The notes under the pieces: generated by a model
Told to the model about the DNA's origin: nothing
The model's database searches: none
Seen by the model: the letters and a program-made list of their open reading frames with translations, nothing else
Made by a program: the position numbers and the translations under genes
Origin: Patescibacteria group bacterium
GTDB lineage: Bacteria; Patescibacteriota; Patescibacteriia; 2-12-FULL-60-25
Direction of reading: 5' to 3'
DNA: 64,000 bases
NCBI GenBank assembly: GCA_031082005.1
Contig: JAVHLR010000001.1
Span: forward strand, 1,121,251 to 1,185,250
Part shown: piece after piece, positions 19,017 through 27,457 of the stretch
How the letters are laid out: each line of letters opens with the position of its first letter
How positions within the stretch are numbered: position 1 is the stretch's first letter

Positions 19017-20858
19017 CTATCCTCCTGTCGTACTTGTCGCCGTCTCTGTCCCTAACTTCTCGACACCGATCAGACAAACCGCTTGCCAAGGTCGATAGTG
19101 GCTACGGAACACCTGTGTGAGCACCTGACCATCAGGCATCTTCACCGTATATGTAAAATCCGCATCCGCGCCCCAATGCGCAATCTCTGAACACTTCTTC
19201 TTACCCGGCGCCAAATCAAGCGTTTCGACCAACTTCGTCGGGGGTGGCGCGGTGATATTGTAGATATGCGGGTCAGTCCGCTGGGCAATCCGACCATCCC
19301 GCGTACCCCAAAACTCGAAAATTAAGATGTCGCCTTTGACATACGCATTGATCAGAATCTTATTGCCCGTATCATTCTTGAATTTCAAATCAGGGTGCGG
19401 TCCATAGATCGTCGCGTCGGTTCCAGCCGGTTCATAATAGCGCACGCGATATGAGTGGTTCTGTCGTTCCACTATCGGCAAGCCGGAATCCATAGCTCCA
19501 CGGAAAGCCGTCGTACCGATCTGGCACAATCCACCACCGTACTCTGGCAGCGTCTTATCGCCCTTGATAACCATCTCTGGATACCAGCCATTCGGCCCGT
19601 CGATTTCCCCCATCGTATCGACCAACGAAAATACCTGATCAGGTTCGACAATCGTACCGTTAAGCAACTGGACGCCCCGCGCAATGTTCTTGCGACGATT
19701 GACCGGCGAACCGGAAAAATCCGAAGTACCGACACCGATAAGTTCCCTTATCCCGATTTTCTCCGGATCCTCTCCGACTAAAGTCGCCGGTATCTTTTCT
19801 GTCGTCAAAGCGAAGGTCGATGTCGGAGGCCAATCAGCCAGAACTTGGCGCAATAACTCATCGGTCTTTATCCTGATGCCTTCCGTCCCCGCAACGAAAG
19901 ACTCTATCTTTCCGTCCTTCACGACCAAGCTACCGTTCTTGCCCTCCACCTCAACCGCTTTCGCGATGGCACGGACACCCTCGCTGAATTTCAAAGCATC
20001 CAAAGTCAGACCAAACTCCCCCGACGTACTGGTCACCGTGACCCATGAGGCTAAAGTCGAGGTAGGCACTTCGAATCTAGATTTTCCGTAAGTGAAGACC
20101 AAGTTCGGACGATACAGCATCTCGGTCGCTTTGGGCTCCAAGCCTTCCAGGTCAGAATATTTTATCGTGGGCTCGATACTGCGCTCGCTCAACTCGATAG
20201 GCTTGAAGGACAGCTCGGCAGCTTGGGCATTCAACTCTTTTATGGCTGCATCAGAGACCAGGACGCTTCCGGTTTTTTCCGCTTCGATCTTGGTCACGAC
20301 TTTTCCATCCTCAAAACTTACGGCCAGCATCGCATCCTGCACCGGATCCAGGTCCTTGGCCACGGCAGCATCCAAAGCCAAAGCAATTCCCGCCTCATCG
20401 ATATTCACTTGAGCCGTAAAATTCTTAGGTACCACCCGGACACGCACCTGCTCGCTGATATCCTGCCGCCAACCGCTATCACGGCCATACATGAACGCAT
20501 CTTCGACAGCTTGTTCCGTTCCGAATCTGATTAGATCTCGCGCAGCATCAGGGTCAGTCGCGACCGTCATCGCATCTAACGATAGATCCCGACCGCGGAA
20601 TCTGAACCGCAGACCGCCACGCAATGCGCCATCGATGGAATCCTGCACGGCCTGTCGCGCCTCGCTTTTCGTCAGACCATCGACACGTACGCCGAAAACC
20701 CGTACGCCGGGGAACAGCCTATCCTCATACAGACGCCCATAAGCCACCAGCGACCCGACCACCATCAAAACAGCCAACGCCGTTACGGCGACGGTCACAT
20801 TAGCCCAAGTCAACAAAAGTTTAAGCGACTGGATTTTCAATTTATTGTTTTCGGTCAT
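19017..20858 (-). CDS. VanW-family protein with putative peptidoglycan-binding domains
   Basis: N-terminal TM; VNRRKNIARGVQLLNGTIVEPDQVFSLVDTMGEIDGPNGWYPEMVIKGDKTLPEYGGGLCQIGTTAFRGAMDSGLPIVERQNHSYRVRYYEPAGTDATI is VanW-like. Confidence 0.9.
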   Translation of the reverse strand: MTENNKLKIQSLKLLLTWANVTVAVTALAVLMVVGSLVAYGRLYEDRLFPGVRVFGVRVDGLTKSEARQAVQDSIDGALRGGLRFRFRGRDLSLDAMTVATDPDAARDLIRFGTEQAVEDAFMYGRDSGWRQDISEQVRVRVVPKNFTAQVNIDEAGIALALDAAVAKDLDPVQDAMLAVSFEDGKVVTKIEAEKTGSVLVSDAAIKELNAQAAELSFKPIELSERSIEPTIKYSDLEGLEPKATEMLYRPNLVFTYGKSRFEVPTSTLASWVTVTSTSGEFGLTLDALKFSEGVRAIAKAVEVEGKNGSLVVKDGKIESFVAGTEGIRIKTDELLRQVLADWPPTSTFALTTEKIPATLVGEDPEKIGIRELIGVGTSDFSGSPVNRRKNIARGVQLLNGTIVEPDQVFSLVDTMGEIDGPNGWYPEMVIKGDKTLPEYGGGLCQIGTTAFRGAMDSGLPIVERQNHSYRVRYYEPAGTDATIYGPHPDLKFKNDTGNKILINAYVKGDILIFEFWGTRDGRIAQRTDPHIYNITAPPPTKLVETLDLAPGKKKCSEIAHWGADADFTYTVKMPDGQVLTQVFRSHYRPWQAVCLIGVEKLGTETATSTTGG

Positions 20859-20868
20859 AACGCATATT

Positions 20869-21090
20869 CTACCCTTTCAACAGCTCATTGAGGAGATGCC
20901 TCGCCAACTCCTGCCTGCCGGCATCTTCGCCTCCCAATGCAACGACAATCACCGCGACGTCCTGCCCTTCATTGGCCCGTCCTTCGAGCGAACCAGTCTT
21001 GATATTCAAAGACTGTCCGTCTTCAGTCTGGACAATGGCGCTGTCGCCGCTTAAAGAAATGATTTTACCTTTCAACATAGGATGAGTCAT
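20869..21090 (-). CDS. Small conserved-looking hypothetical protein (about 73 aa)
   Basis: MTHPMLKGKIISLSGDSAIVQTEDGQSLNIKTGSLEG, beta-barrel-like composition; internal start chosen (21078 also possible). Confidence 0.55.
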   Translation of the reverse strand: MTHPMLKGKIISLSGDSAIVQTEDGQSLNIKTGSLEGRANEGQDVAVIVVALGGEDAGRQELARHLLNELLKG

Positions 21091-21134
21091 CCTATATTTA
21101 AACGGAAATATTGTAAACACATGACAACCCACGA

Positions 21135-21317
21135 AAAAGCCCTTTTTAGGGGGTAAAAAAAATACATATAACAAAACAAGATCCCGGGTAATCCGCACCC
21201 AAGAAATTTATTTATAGGAGAGAACAAGTCCGAAGACCGGTTGCATCCTACAAAATAAATTCCATGCTTGTCGTGGACGCGGATTACCTGGAATCTCGTA
21301 TTTTCTTGAAAAGTGAA
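21135..21317 (-). ncRNA. Candidate rod-shaped structured RNA
   Basis: Minus-strand TTGACA (21352-21347), TAAAAA about 17 nt on; GGTAATCCGC (21187-21196) pairs with GCGGATTACC (21279-21288); inner AATTTATTT/AAATAAATT and AGGA/TCCT pairs; U-rich end. Confidence 0.5.
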
Positions 21318-21505
21318 TGTAGCTTTTTATCACGTCTAGCCCATCCTGTCAAGGGCTGCGGCTGTTTAGAGACGAAAAAACGGTCTTTTCGATAGGCCGC
21401 TTCAAAGATCTGTTAAGATTAAACCAAAATAGCTTTAACCTGTCAAGCCTTCAAAAATTCATCTAAATTTAAGCTAATTTTGACCTCAACCCACCGTTTT
21501 AAAGG

Positions 21506-23752
21506 TTATTTTGCATTTTTTGTCGCCTCTCGACCTTCCAAATTGACCGATAACAACTGCGAAACCCCATCATCCCCCATCGTAACACCATACAGCACAT
21601 CAGCTTTATCCATGGTTGCACGATTATGGGTCACCACGATGAATTGCGTATTACCCGACAATGAGTCGACGATCTCCGCGAATTTCCTCGAATTCGACTC
21701 ATCCAAAGCGGCGTCCACCTCATCCAGCACCACAAAAGGCGAAGGATTGATCGCCATTATCGCACAAATCAAAGCAATCGAGGTTAAAGCGCGCTCCCCG
21801 CCCGAAAGCAACGCAATAGCCTTCAATCTCTTGCCCGGTGGCGTGGCGTGGATTTCTATCCCCGATGTTTCACGCTTCGCATCAGCCCGTTCCTGCTCTG
21901 CGACCTCTCCGTCTTCACCCGACCCTTCGCCTTCGGCAACATCCTCCGGCTCGACTTTTATCAATTCTGCATCCCCGCCATTGAAGAGCTTCTTGAAATA
22001 CACCCCGAACTCGTGGTTCAGCTGACGAAAAGCCACATCGCCTTTTTCCTTAATCGTCTTATCCAGCTCTTCCAGCACGGTCTGCAAAGACTTCATCGCT
22101 TCACGCAAATCGATCGATTGTGTGCTTAACGTATCGAAGCGCAGTTTAGTCGTCTCATATTCTTTGATGGTTTCCGGGTCTATCCCACCGATGAATTCGA
22201 GCTGCGAACGCAAGCGCTGGATACGCGACCGCATGACTTCAAGTTCGCCATCGTTCTTACGGGCATTGATAGTGTCTGCCAGTCTCTCCACATCCCCTTC
22301 CAAACCAGGCGCCTGCTGACGCAGTTCAGCGAGATATGCGTCCCGCCGCGTCTCATGCCGCGCCAAAGCCACGTTCGCCGCAGACAGCTTCTGCTCTTCG
22401 CGCTGCACGTCATGCCGCTTGGCCGTCAAGGCGCGCTGTAGCTCGAAGAGATGCGACCGCGCTTTATCTTCTTTGGCGTTCAGTTCCTGAAGCTGTCTCT
22501 CGGCCGCCAAAATCTTTTCCGAAACTGCAGACACGTCCTTCAATAGACTCGTCATCTCCTTCTCCAGCTCCGGATCCTGTGGCGTTTCCTTCACTTCCGG
22601 TGCAGGCTGCTGGAGTTGGGAAAGCAAAGACTCGTGCGCTGATTTCAGTTCCGCCGCCAACTTCTTAAGTAGCGCCATGTCAGGCGTTTCTTTCCCCAAT
22701 TCTTTCAGCAACTCGTCATGGCTGACGTTCAGCTTCTCTATCCTGTCGATGATTTTGGAAAGCGGCAACGGCGACCAAGGCTTAGCCGACTGGACTTTCG
22801 CGACTTCACGTCGTGACTCCAGACGGATCTGACGTTCACGCAATTTCGCGCGCTCTTCTTTTAAGGCGTCGATGCCCTGTCTGACTTCCCGTAATTCGCT
22901 CGAAACAGGCGTAGCCTTCTCCAGCGCAGCCAATTCCTGTTCGATCTTCTCTGCCTCCGCATTACGCTCCCCGAAAATCCTCTTGGCTTCCGCGGCTTCC
23001 GCCTGCCCGTTCTTCAGGCGTTCTCTGATTTCAGCCCAGGCACCGCCAAAGTACTCCTTCTCCAGTCCGCGCAGCTCCTCCTCTATCGCCTCACGCTGTT
23101 TCAATCTTTTGACCTGCCGCTCCAAAGATGACAAGCGCGGTTCGATTTCACGCAGCAACAATTCGGCTTGGCGCAGGTTCTCATGCGTCGCATCGAGCTT
23201 CAGGACCGCTGACTGGCGCTTCAGCTGGAACGGCTTCAACCCAGACGCTTCATCAAAGAATTCCTTGCGTTCGCCCGGACTGGCGGATAACACCGCGTCC
23301 ACCATACCTTGTCCGATGACGCTATATGTCCGCTGTCCGACTCCGCATTGCGCCAACAGCATGACCACGTCAGACATGCGGACTGCCTTCTTATTTATCT
23401 CGTATTCCGACTGGCCGTCCCGATATAGACGACGTGTAATGACGATTTCCGGCAGATCTATCTCGTCATTTCCGTCATTCACCATGGTCAGACTGACCTC
23501 CGCGAAACCAGCCCGTGGTTTCTTGGCCGAACCGGAAAAAATCACATCCTCTGATTTCTTGCTGCGCAACAAACGCATGCTCTGCTCACCCATCACCCAA
23601 CGCAATGAATCGGCGATGTTCGACTTGCCTGAACCGTTCGGACCGACCACCCCAGTCACGCCACGCCGCCCTTGCTCTTCACTCAAAAATTCCAATGCAG
23701 TCTTCTGGGCGAATGTCTTGAAGCCTTGCAGTTCGAGCCTTTTTAGATACAT
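21506..23752 (-). CDS. smc: SMC-like ATPase, unusually short (748 aa)
   Basis: Walker A GPNGSGKSNI, signature LLSGGERALTSIALICAI, Walker B PFVVLDEVDAALDESN; hinge domain not apparent. Confidence 0.9.
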   Translation of the reverse strand: MYLKRLELQGFKTFAQKTALEFLSEEQGRRGVTGVVGPNGSGKSNIADSLRWVMGEQSMRLLRSKKSEDVIFSGSAKKPRAGFAEVSLTMVNDGNDEIDLPEIVITRRLYRDGQSEYEINKKAVRMSDVVMLLAQCGVGQRTYSVIGQGMVDAVLSASPGERKEFFDEASGLKPFQLKRQSAVLKLDATHENLRQAELLLREIEPRLSSLERQVKRLKQREAIEEELRGLEKEYFGGAWAEIRERLKNGQAEAAEAKRIFGERNAEAEKIEQELAALEKATPVSSELREVRQGIDALKEERAKLRERQIRLESRREVAKVQSAKPWSPLPLSKIIDRIEKLNVSHDELLKELGKETPDMALLKKLAAELKSAHESLLSQLQQPAPEVKETPQDPELEKEMTSLLKDVSAVSEKILAAERQLQELNAKEDKARSHLFELQRALTAKRHDVQREEQKLSAANVALARHETRRDAYLAELRQQAPGLEGDVERLADTINARKNDGELEVMRSRIQRLRSQLEFIGGIDPETIKEYETTKLRFDTLSTQSIDLREAMKSLQTVLEELDKTIKEKGDVAFRQLNHEFGVYFKKLFNGGDAELIKVEPEDVAEGEGSGEDGEVAEQERADAKRETSGIEIHATPPGKRLKAIALLSGGERALTSIALICAIMAINPSPFVVLDEVDAALDESNSRKFAEIVDSLSGNTQFIVVTHNRATMDKADVLYGVTMGDDGVSQLLSVNLEGREATKNAK

Positions 23753-23839
23753 ACGATGTTGGATAGGTTACTAAAAATACACTCTTTCGGGAAGAGGCGC
23801 GACTATTCTTTCTGCTTCTTCAACTGATGCAGTTTAAAC

Positions 23840-23915
23840 GATGACTCGATTTCTTGACCGAGGACCTGTTCGAGATAGATTGAAACGAGCCCCGCAGGTA
23901 AAAAATCGAGTCATC
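23840..23915. repeat. Palindromic element copy 2, same core with different arms
   Basis: GATGACTCGATTTCTT / AAAAAATCGAGTCATC arms (1 mismatch) around ACCGAGGACCTGTTCGAGATAGATTGAAACGAGCCCCGCAGGT. Confidence 0.93.
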
Positions 23916-23933
23916 CTCGGGCACCCTACCCTA

Positions 23934-23962
23934 TTGACATTCCCCCCTTATTCTGATTACAT
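23934..23962 (+). promoter_or_regulatory. Promoter for the orphan vWA gene
   Basis: TTGACA-N17-TACATG. Confidence 0.5.
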
Positions 23963-24010
23963 GACTGATTCCTGAACCGCCCCCTGGCGGGGGCAAGGAG
24001 CTGTTTCAAA

Positions 24011-24682
24011 ATGGATAGCGAACAAGCGTTCATCGCAGTGCCGCCGGACTTTCTCGCCCGCAAGCGGCTGGTCGTCTGCGGCCTGCTCATCGATAGATCA
24101 GGCTCGATGTTCAAGTTCGCCGACGCTCCTCGGACGGCGATCAACGAACATCTCGCATCGATCAAAACGAGCGAACGCGCAGCGGACACGATGGTGTTCG
24201 TGGCTACGTTCGCCGATGACGTGACCTTCGATGTGCCGCCGCAACCCCTATCCGGAATCTCGGGTCTCGGGCATTATGCCACGCACGGCAACACGCTCCT
24301 CTATGGCAGCGTCCTGATGATCCTGGAAGGGATGCTGGAGCTCAAAGCACAAGCGGAAACGCTTGGCATCGAAGTCACGCTCAAGCTCGACGTGCTCACT
24401 GACGGCGTAGATGAGCCGCCGGACAGTCAGAAGCACATCGACTTCAAGACGCCGCTTCAACGCCTCACCTCCCATGCGCTGGAGGCAGGCGCCGAACTAA
24501 ACCTCTTCGGCATCGGATTTGCCTGCCAGGCCATCGCGGTCGACATCGGATTCCCGCCGCAGAACGCCATCCAAGTGCCGGCAACCGAAGCCGGCATCAA
24601 CCAGACCATGCGCGGCGTCACCGCACGCACGCATATCACGATGATGTGCGGCAAAATGCCGCCCCCCAGCTCCTCGCGTTGA
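24011..24682 (+). CDS. von Willebrand factor A-like protein
   Basis: GLLIDRSGSMFKFADAPRTAINEHL is a MIDAS DxSxS motif; SD AAGGAG 11 nt upstream. Confidence 0.82.
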   Translation: MDSEQAFIAVPPDFLARKRLVVCGLLIDRSGSMFKFADAPRTAINEHLASIKTSERAADTMVFVATFADDVTFDVPPQPLSGISGLGHYATHGNTLLYGSVLMILEGMLELKAQAETLGIEVTLKLDVLTDGVDEPPDSQKHIDFKTPLQRLTSHALEAGAELNLFGIGFACQAIAVDIGFPPQNAIQVPATEAGINQTMRGVTARTHITMMCGKMPPPSSSR

Positions 24683-24692
24683 GCCCTCTCAA

Positions 24693-24721
24693 GAGCCCGG
24701 TGGTCACTCGACCCCGGGCTC
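24693..24721 (+). terminator. Possible terminator hairpin after the vWA gene
   Basis: GAGCCCGG...CCGGGCTC stem; weak U-tract. Confidence 0.4.
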
Positions 24722-24796
24722 TCGCTATTCATCAGACCCGAACCGAACATAGACATATCTCTTACTTATTGCTAACTTCTGACTATCGAACATCTT

Positions 24797-25180
24797 ATGC
24801 CCCGACGACTTGAACAAAGCATGGAGCACCTCCGCGAAGCCATCGCCGAGATCTTGCGCGAAAGCGTGGAATTCCCGCCCGGCATTTTCGTTACCGTCAT
24901 TGAGGCCAAGATCACCCGCGACTCGCTCCACGCCAAAGCCGTGTTGTCCGTCATGCCGGCCGGATGCGAAAAAGAAGTGGTTGAGACGCTGAAAGACTAC
25001 CAGCGCGAAATCAAAGACGGACTGGCGCACAAGCTCCGCATGCGCCGCGTACCGACCATGTTCTGGGATTTCGACACCACCGAAGCCGAAGCTTCCGTAA
25101 TCGAAAATACCATCAACGAGTTGGAAAGACGCGGCGATCTCGGCCCGCCCATCGAGAAACCCTCCGGCTTGACCGAATAG
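24797..25180 (+). CDS. rbfA: Ribosome-binding factor A
   Basis: RRLEQSMEHLREAIAEILRE...ITRDSLHAKAVLSV...LRMRRVPTMFWDFD; upstream of DHH gene as often seen. Confidence 0.8.
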   Translation: MPRRLEQSMEHLREAIAEILRESVEFPPGIFVTVIEAKITRDSLHAKAVLSVMPAGCEKEVVETLKDYQREIKDGLAHKLRMRRVPTMFWDFDTTEAEASVIENTINELERRGDLGPPIEKPSGLTE

Positions 25181-25209
25181 CCTAATTGCCATAAGCTGAT
25201 CCATCACGC

Positions 25210-26175
25210 ATGGAATCAGTCGACTACATTTTTGGCCGTACCCACGAAGCGATTAAACGAGCGGATCGCGTTCTTCTGGTTGCCCACAAACGCCCTGACG
25301 GCGACACCCTCGGAGCCAGTTCCAGCGTATTTAGATGGCTCAAACGAGAGGATAAAGACGTCACGCTCTTCTGTCAGGATCTCCCTTCAAAGCAACACCG
25401 TTACCTCGAACACCACGGCGACTACACCGATGACCCGAGCGTTTTCGAAAAAAACTACGATCTAGTCATCATCTTTGATTCAGGCGATCTGCGCTATGCC
25501 GGTATCCACGAGCATATGAACCGGCTATCGGCAGGTTTCCGGATAATCAACATCGACCACCATATAACCAACGAACGCTACGGCCATCTGAACATCGTGT
25601 TGCCCCAAGCGACCTCGACTTCAGAGATAATGTATCGCTTCTTCGAAGCCAACGGCATAAACATCGATGCAGCCATGGCGACGGCGCTCCTGACTGGCGT
25701 CTTTTTCGACACCTCTAACCTGACGAATACCGCCACCACTCCGGAAAGCATCGCAGTCTGCAGCAAGCTTATGGATGCCGGGGCGCGCTACCAAGAGATA
25801 ATCCGCCACACCATTCACGATAAATCCATCGACCTGCTCCAAGTATGGGGGACCTTCCTCTCTCGTCTGCGCTTCAATGGAACATACGGCGTCGTATCTA
25901 CTTACGTACTGAATTCTGATTTCGTCGGCGTTCCGGCGGAGGCTGTTGATGGTGCCGCTAATTTTCTGAACGCCGTAGTCGGCGATGGCGACACTGTCCT
26001 GATCCTCAAGGAAACTCCAAACGGCATGATCAAGGGATCATTCCGCAGCATCGGACGCGACGTCTCCAAGGTCGCCAAGCTGATGGGTGGAGGAGGCCAC
26101 AAAAAAGCAGCCGGTTTCGTCGTCACTGGTCGGATCGAAGTGACGCCGGAAGGACCGGTCATCATCAGGGCTTGA
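25210..26175 (+). CDS. DHH-family phosphoesterase (NrnA-like)
   Basis: LLVAHKRPDGDTLGASSS, NIDHHITN, GGGGHKKAAGFVV motifs. Confidence 0.93.
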   Translation: MESVDYIFGRTHEAIKRADRVLLVAHKRPDGDTLGASSSVFRWLKREDKDVTLFCQDLPSKQHRYLEHHGDYTDDPSVFEKNYDLVIIFDSGDLRYAGIHEHMNRLSAGFRIINIDHHITNERYGHLNIVLPQATSTSEIMYRFFEANGINIDAAMATALLTGVFFDTSNLTNTATTPESIAVCSKLMDAGARYQEIIRHTIHDKSIDLLQVWGTFLSRLRFNGTYGVVSTYVLNSDFVGVPAEAVDGAANFLNAVVGDGDTVLILKETPNGMIKGSFRSIGRDVSKVAKLMGGGGHKKAAGFVVTGRIEVTPEGPVIIRA

Positions 26176-26234
26176 ACGATTATCTTGCCCCGCCATTTAC
26201 CATCCAAAAACCGGGGTGTTATCATTGCTCCACT

Positions 26235-26627
26235 ATGCCAAAAGAATCAATGCCACCCTTCGCCGCGCCAGAGACTCCCAAGCGACCCTCAAAGCTTGGC
26301 AAATTAGCCAAGGCAGCCGCCCTAGCGGGTGCTCTCGCCTTGCCCGCTCAAGAAGCCGCCTGCGCCCCGGTTCAGCTCACCCCGTTAGCCGAAGATGCCG
26401 GAAAAACCCAAGCCGAAGTCAGGGAACGCCGTGCCGCGTGCGATCGCGGCATCCAAGAAGCGCGTGCCATCAAAAACAGCTCCAGACCGGTTGCCGCCGG
26501 CCTCGCCGACCAAGCAGAATTCAAATTCAGTTCCTGTTATGTCTCGTCAGGCATGGGCGTATGGGACGAAAAAGGTTTCCAAGAAGCTCAAGCTCTCCTC
26601 AAGCAAGCCAAAGAAACCAAAAACTGA
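26235..26627 (+). CDS. Small secreted hypothetical protein (about 130 aa)
   Basis: Signal-like AAALAGALALPAQEAACA; follows the DHH gene on the same strand. Confidence 0.5.
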   Translation: MPKESMPPFAAPETPKRPSKLGKLAKAAALAGALALPAQEAACAPVQLTPLAEDAGKTQAEVRERRAACDRGIQEARAIKNSSRPVAAGLADQAEFKFSSCYVSSGMGVWDEKGFQEAQALLKQAKETKN

Positions 26628-26698
26628 ACGGCAGGGATTATCATGCCCGCACGACCCGGCTGGAGACAGCCGGGCTTCGTTACCTGCAAAACTGACAT

Positions 26699-26725
26699 TT
26701 AGCACTCCCACCTTTTGACTGCTAA
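26699..26725. promoter_or_regulatory. CIRCE-like operator upstream of clpP
   Basis: TTAGCACTC-N9-GACTGCTAA; one mismatch to the consensus; about 60 nt before clpP. Confidence 0.75.
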
Positions 26726-26786
26726 ACAACCTTTATGCTACCGTAAAATCTACCAGACAATCAAAGACTAACAAAAAACTCAATCT

Positions 26787-27401
26787 ATGAATCCCTACGA
26801 AATAAAATCGCAAATCTCCAGTTCCTGGCTCGTACCGACCGTCATCGAAAAAACAGCCTACGGCGAACGCGCTTACGACATCTACTCACGCCTGCTCAAG
26901 GACCGCATCATCATGCTCGGTTCGGCCATTGATGATGCGGTCGCCAATACCATAATCGCCCAAATCCTTTTCCTCGAAAGCCAGGATAAGACCAAGGACA
27001 TCAAGCTTTACATCAACTCTCCGGGCGGCAGCGTCACATCCGGACTCGCCATCTACGACACCATACAGCATGTCTCATGCGACGTACAGACCATCTGCGT
27101 CGGTATGGCCGCTTCTATGGCAGCCGTGCTTTTGGCCGGAGGTACCGCGAAAAAGCGCTTTGCCCTGCCCAACTCCGAAATCATGATCCACCAACCGCTC
27201 GGCGGCGTCGAAGGTCAGGCGACCGACATAAAGATCCGCGCTGAACGCATCCTGAAAGTCAAAGATCAGCTGAATAAGATACTCGCCAAACACAGTGGAC
27301 AGATCTTCAAGAAGATAGAGACAGACACTGATCGCGATAACTTCATGGATCCGAAACAAGCCCTGGAATACGGTCTGATCGATAAGATCATCGGAAAATA
27401 A
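26787..27401 (+). CDS. clpP: ATP-dependent Clp protease proteolytic subunit
   Basis: [44 protein letters not shown]. Confidence 0.98.
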   Translation: MNPYEIKSQISSSWLVPTVIEKTAYGERAYDIYSRLLKDRIIMLGSAIDDAVANTIIAQILFLESQDKTKDIKLYINSPGGSVTSGLAIYDTIQHVSCDVQTICVGMAASMAAVLLAGGTAKKRFALPNSEIMIHQPLGGVEGQATDIKIRAERILKVKDQLNKILAKHSGQIFKKIETDTDRDNFMDPKQALEYGLIDKIIGK

Positions 27402-27424
27402 TCACGGTGAACAACGACCACGAC

Positions 27425-27457
27425 AAAAAATCCTCCCGTTCGCGGGAGGATTTTTTA
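27425..27457. terminator. Bidirectional intrinsic terminator between convergent genes
   Basis: AAAAAATCCTCCCGTTCGCGGGAGGATTTTTTA. Confidence 0.95.

Noticed and set aside
22872-23774. 300-aa plus-strand ORF
   Set aside because: Antisense to the smc gene; no independent start signals
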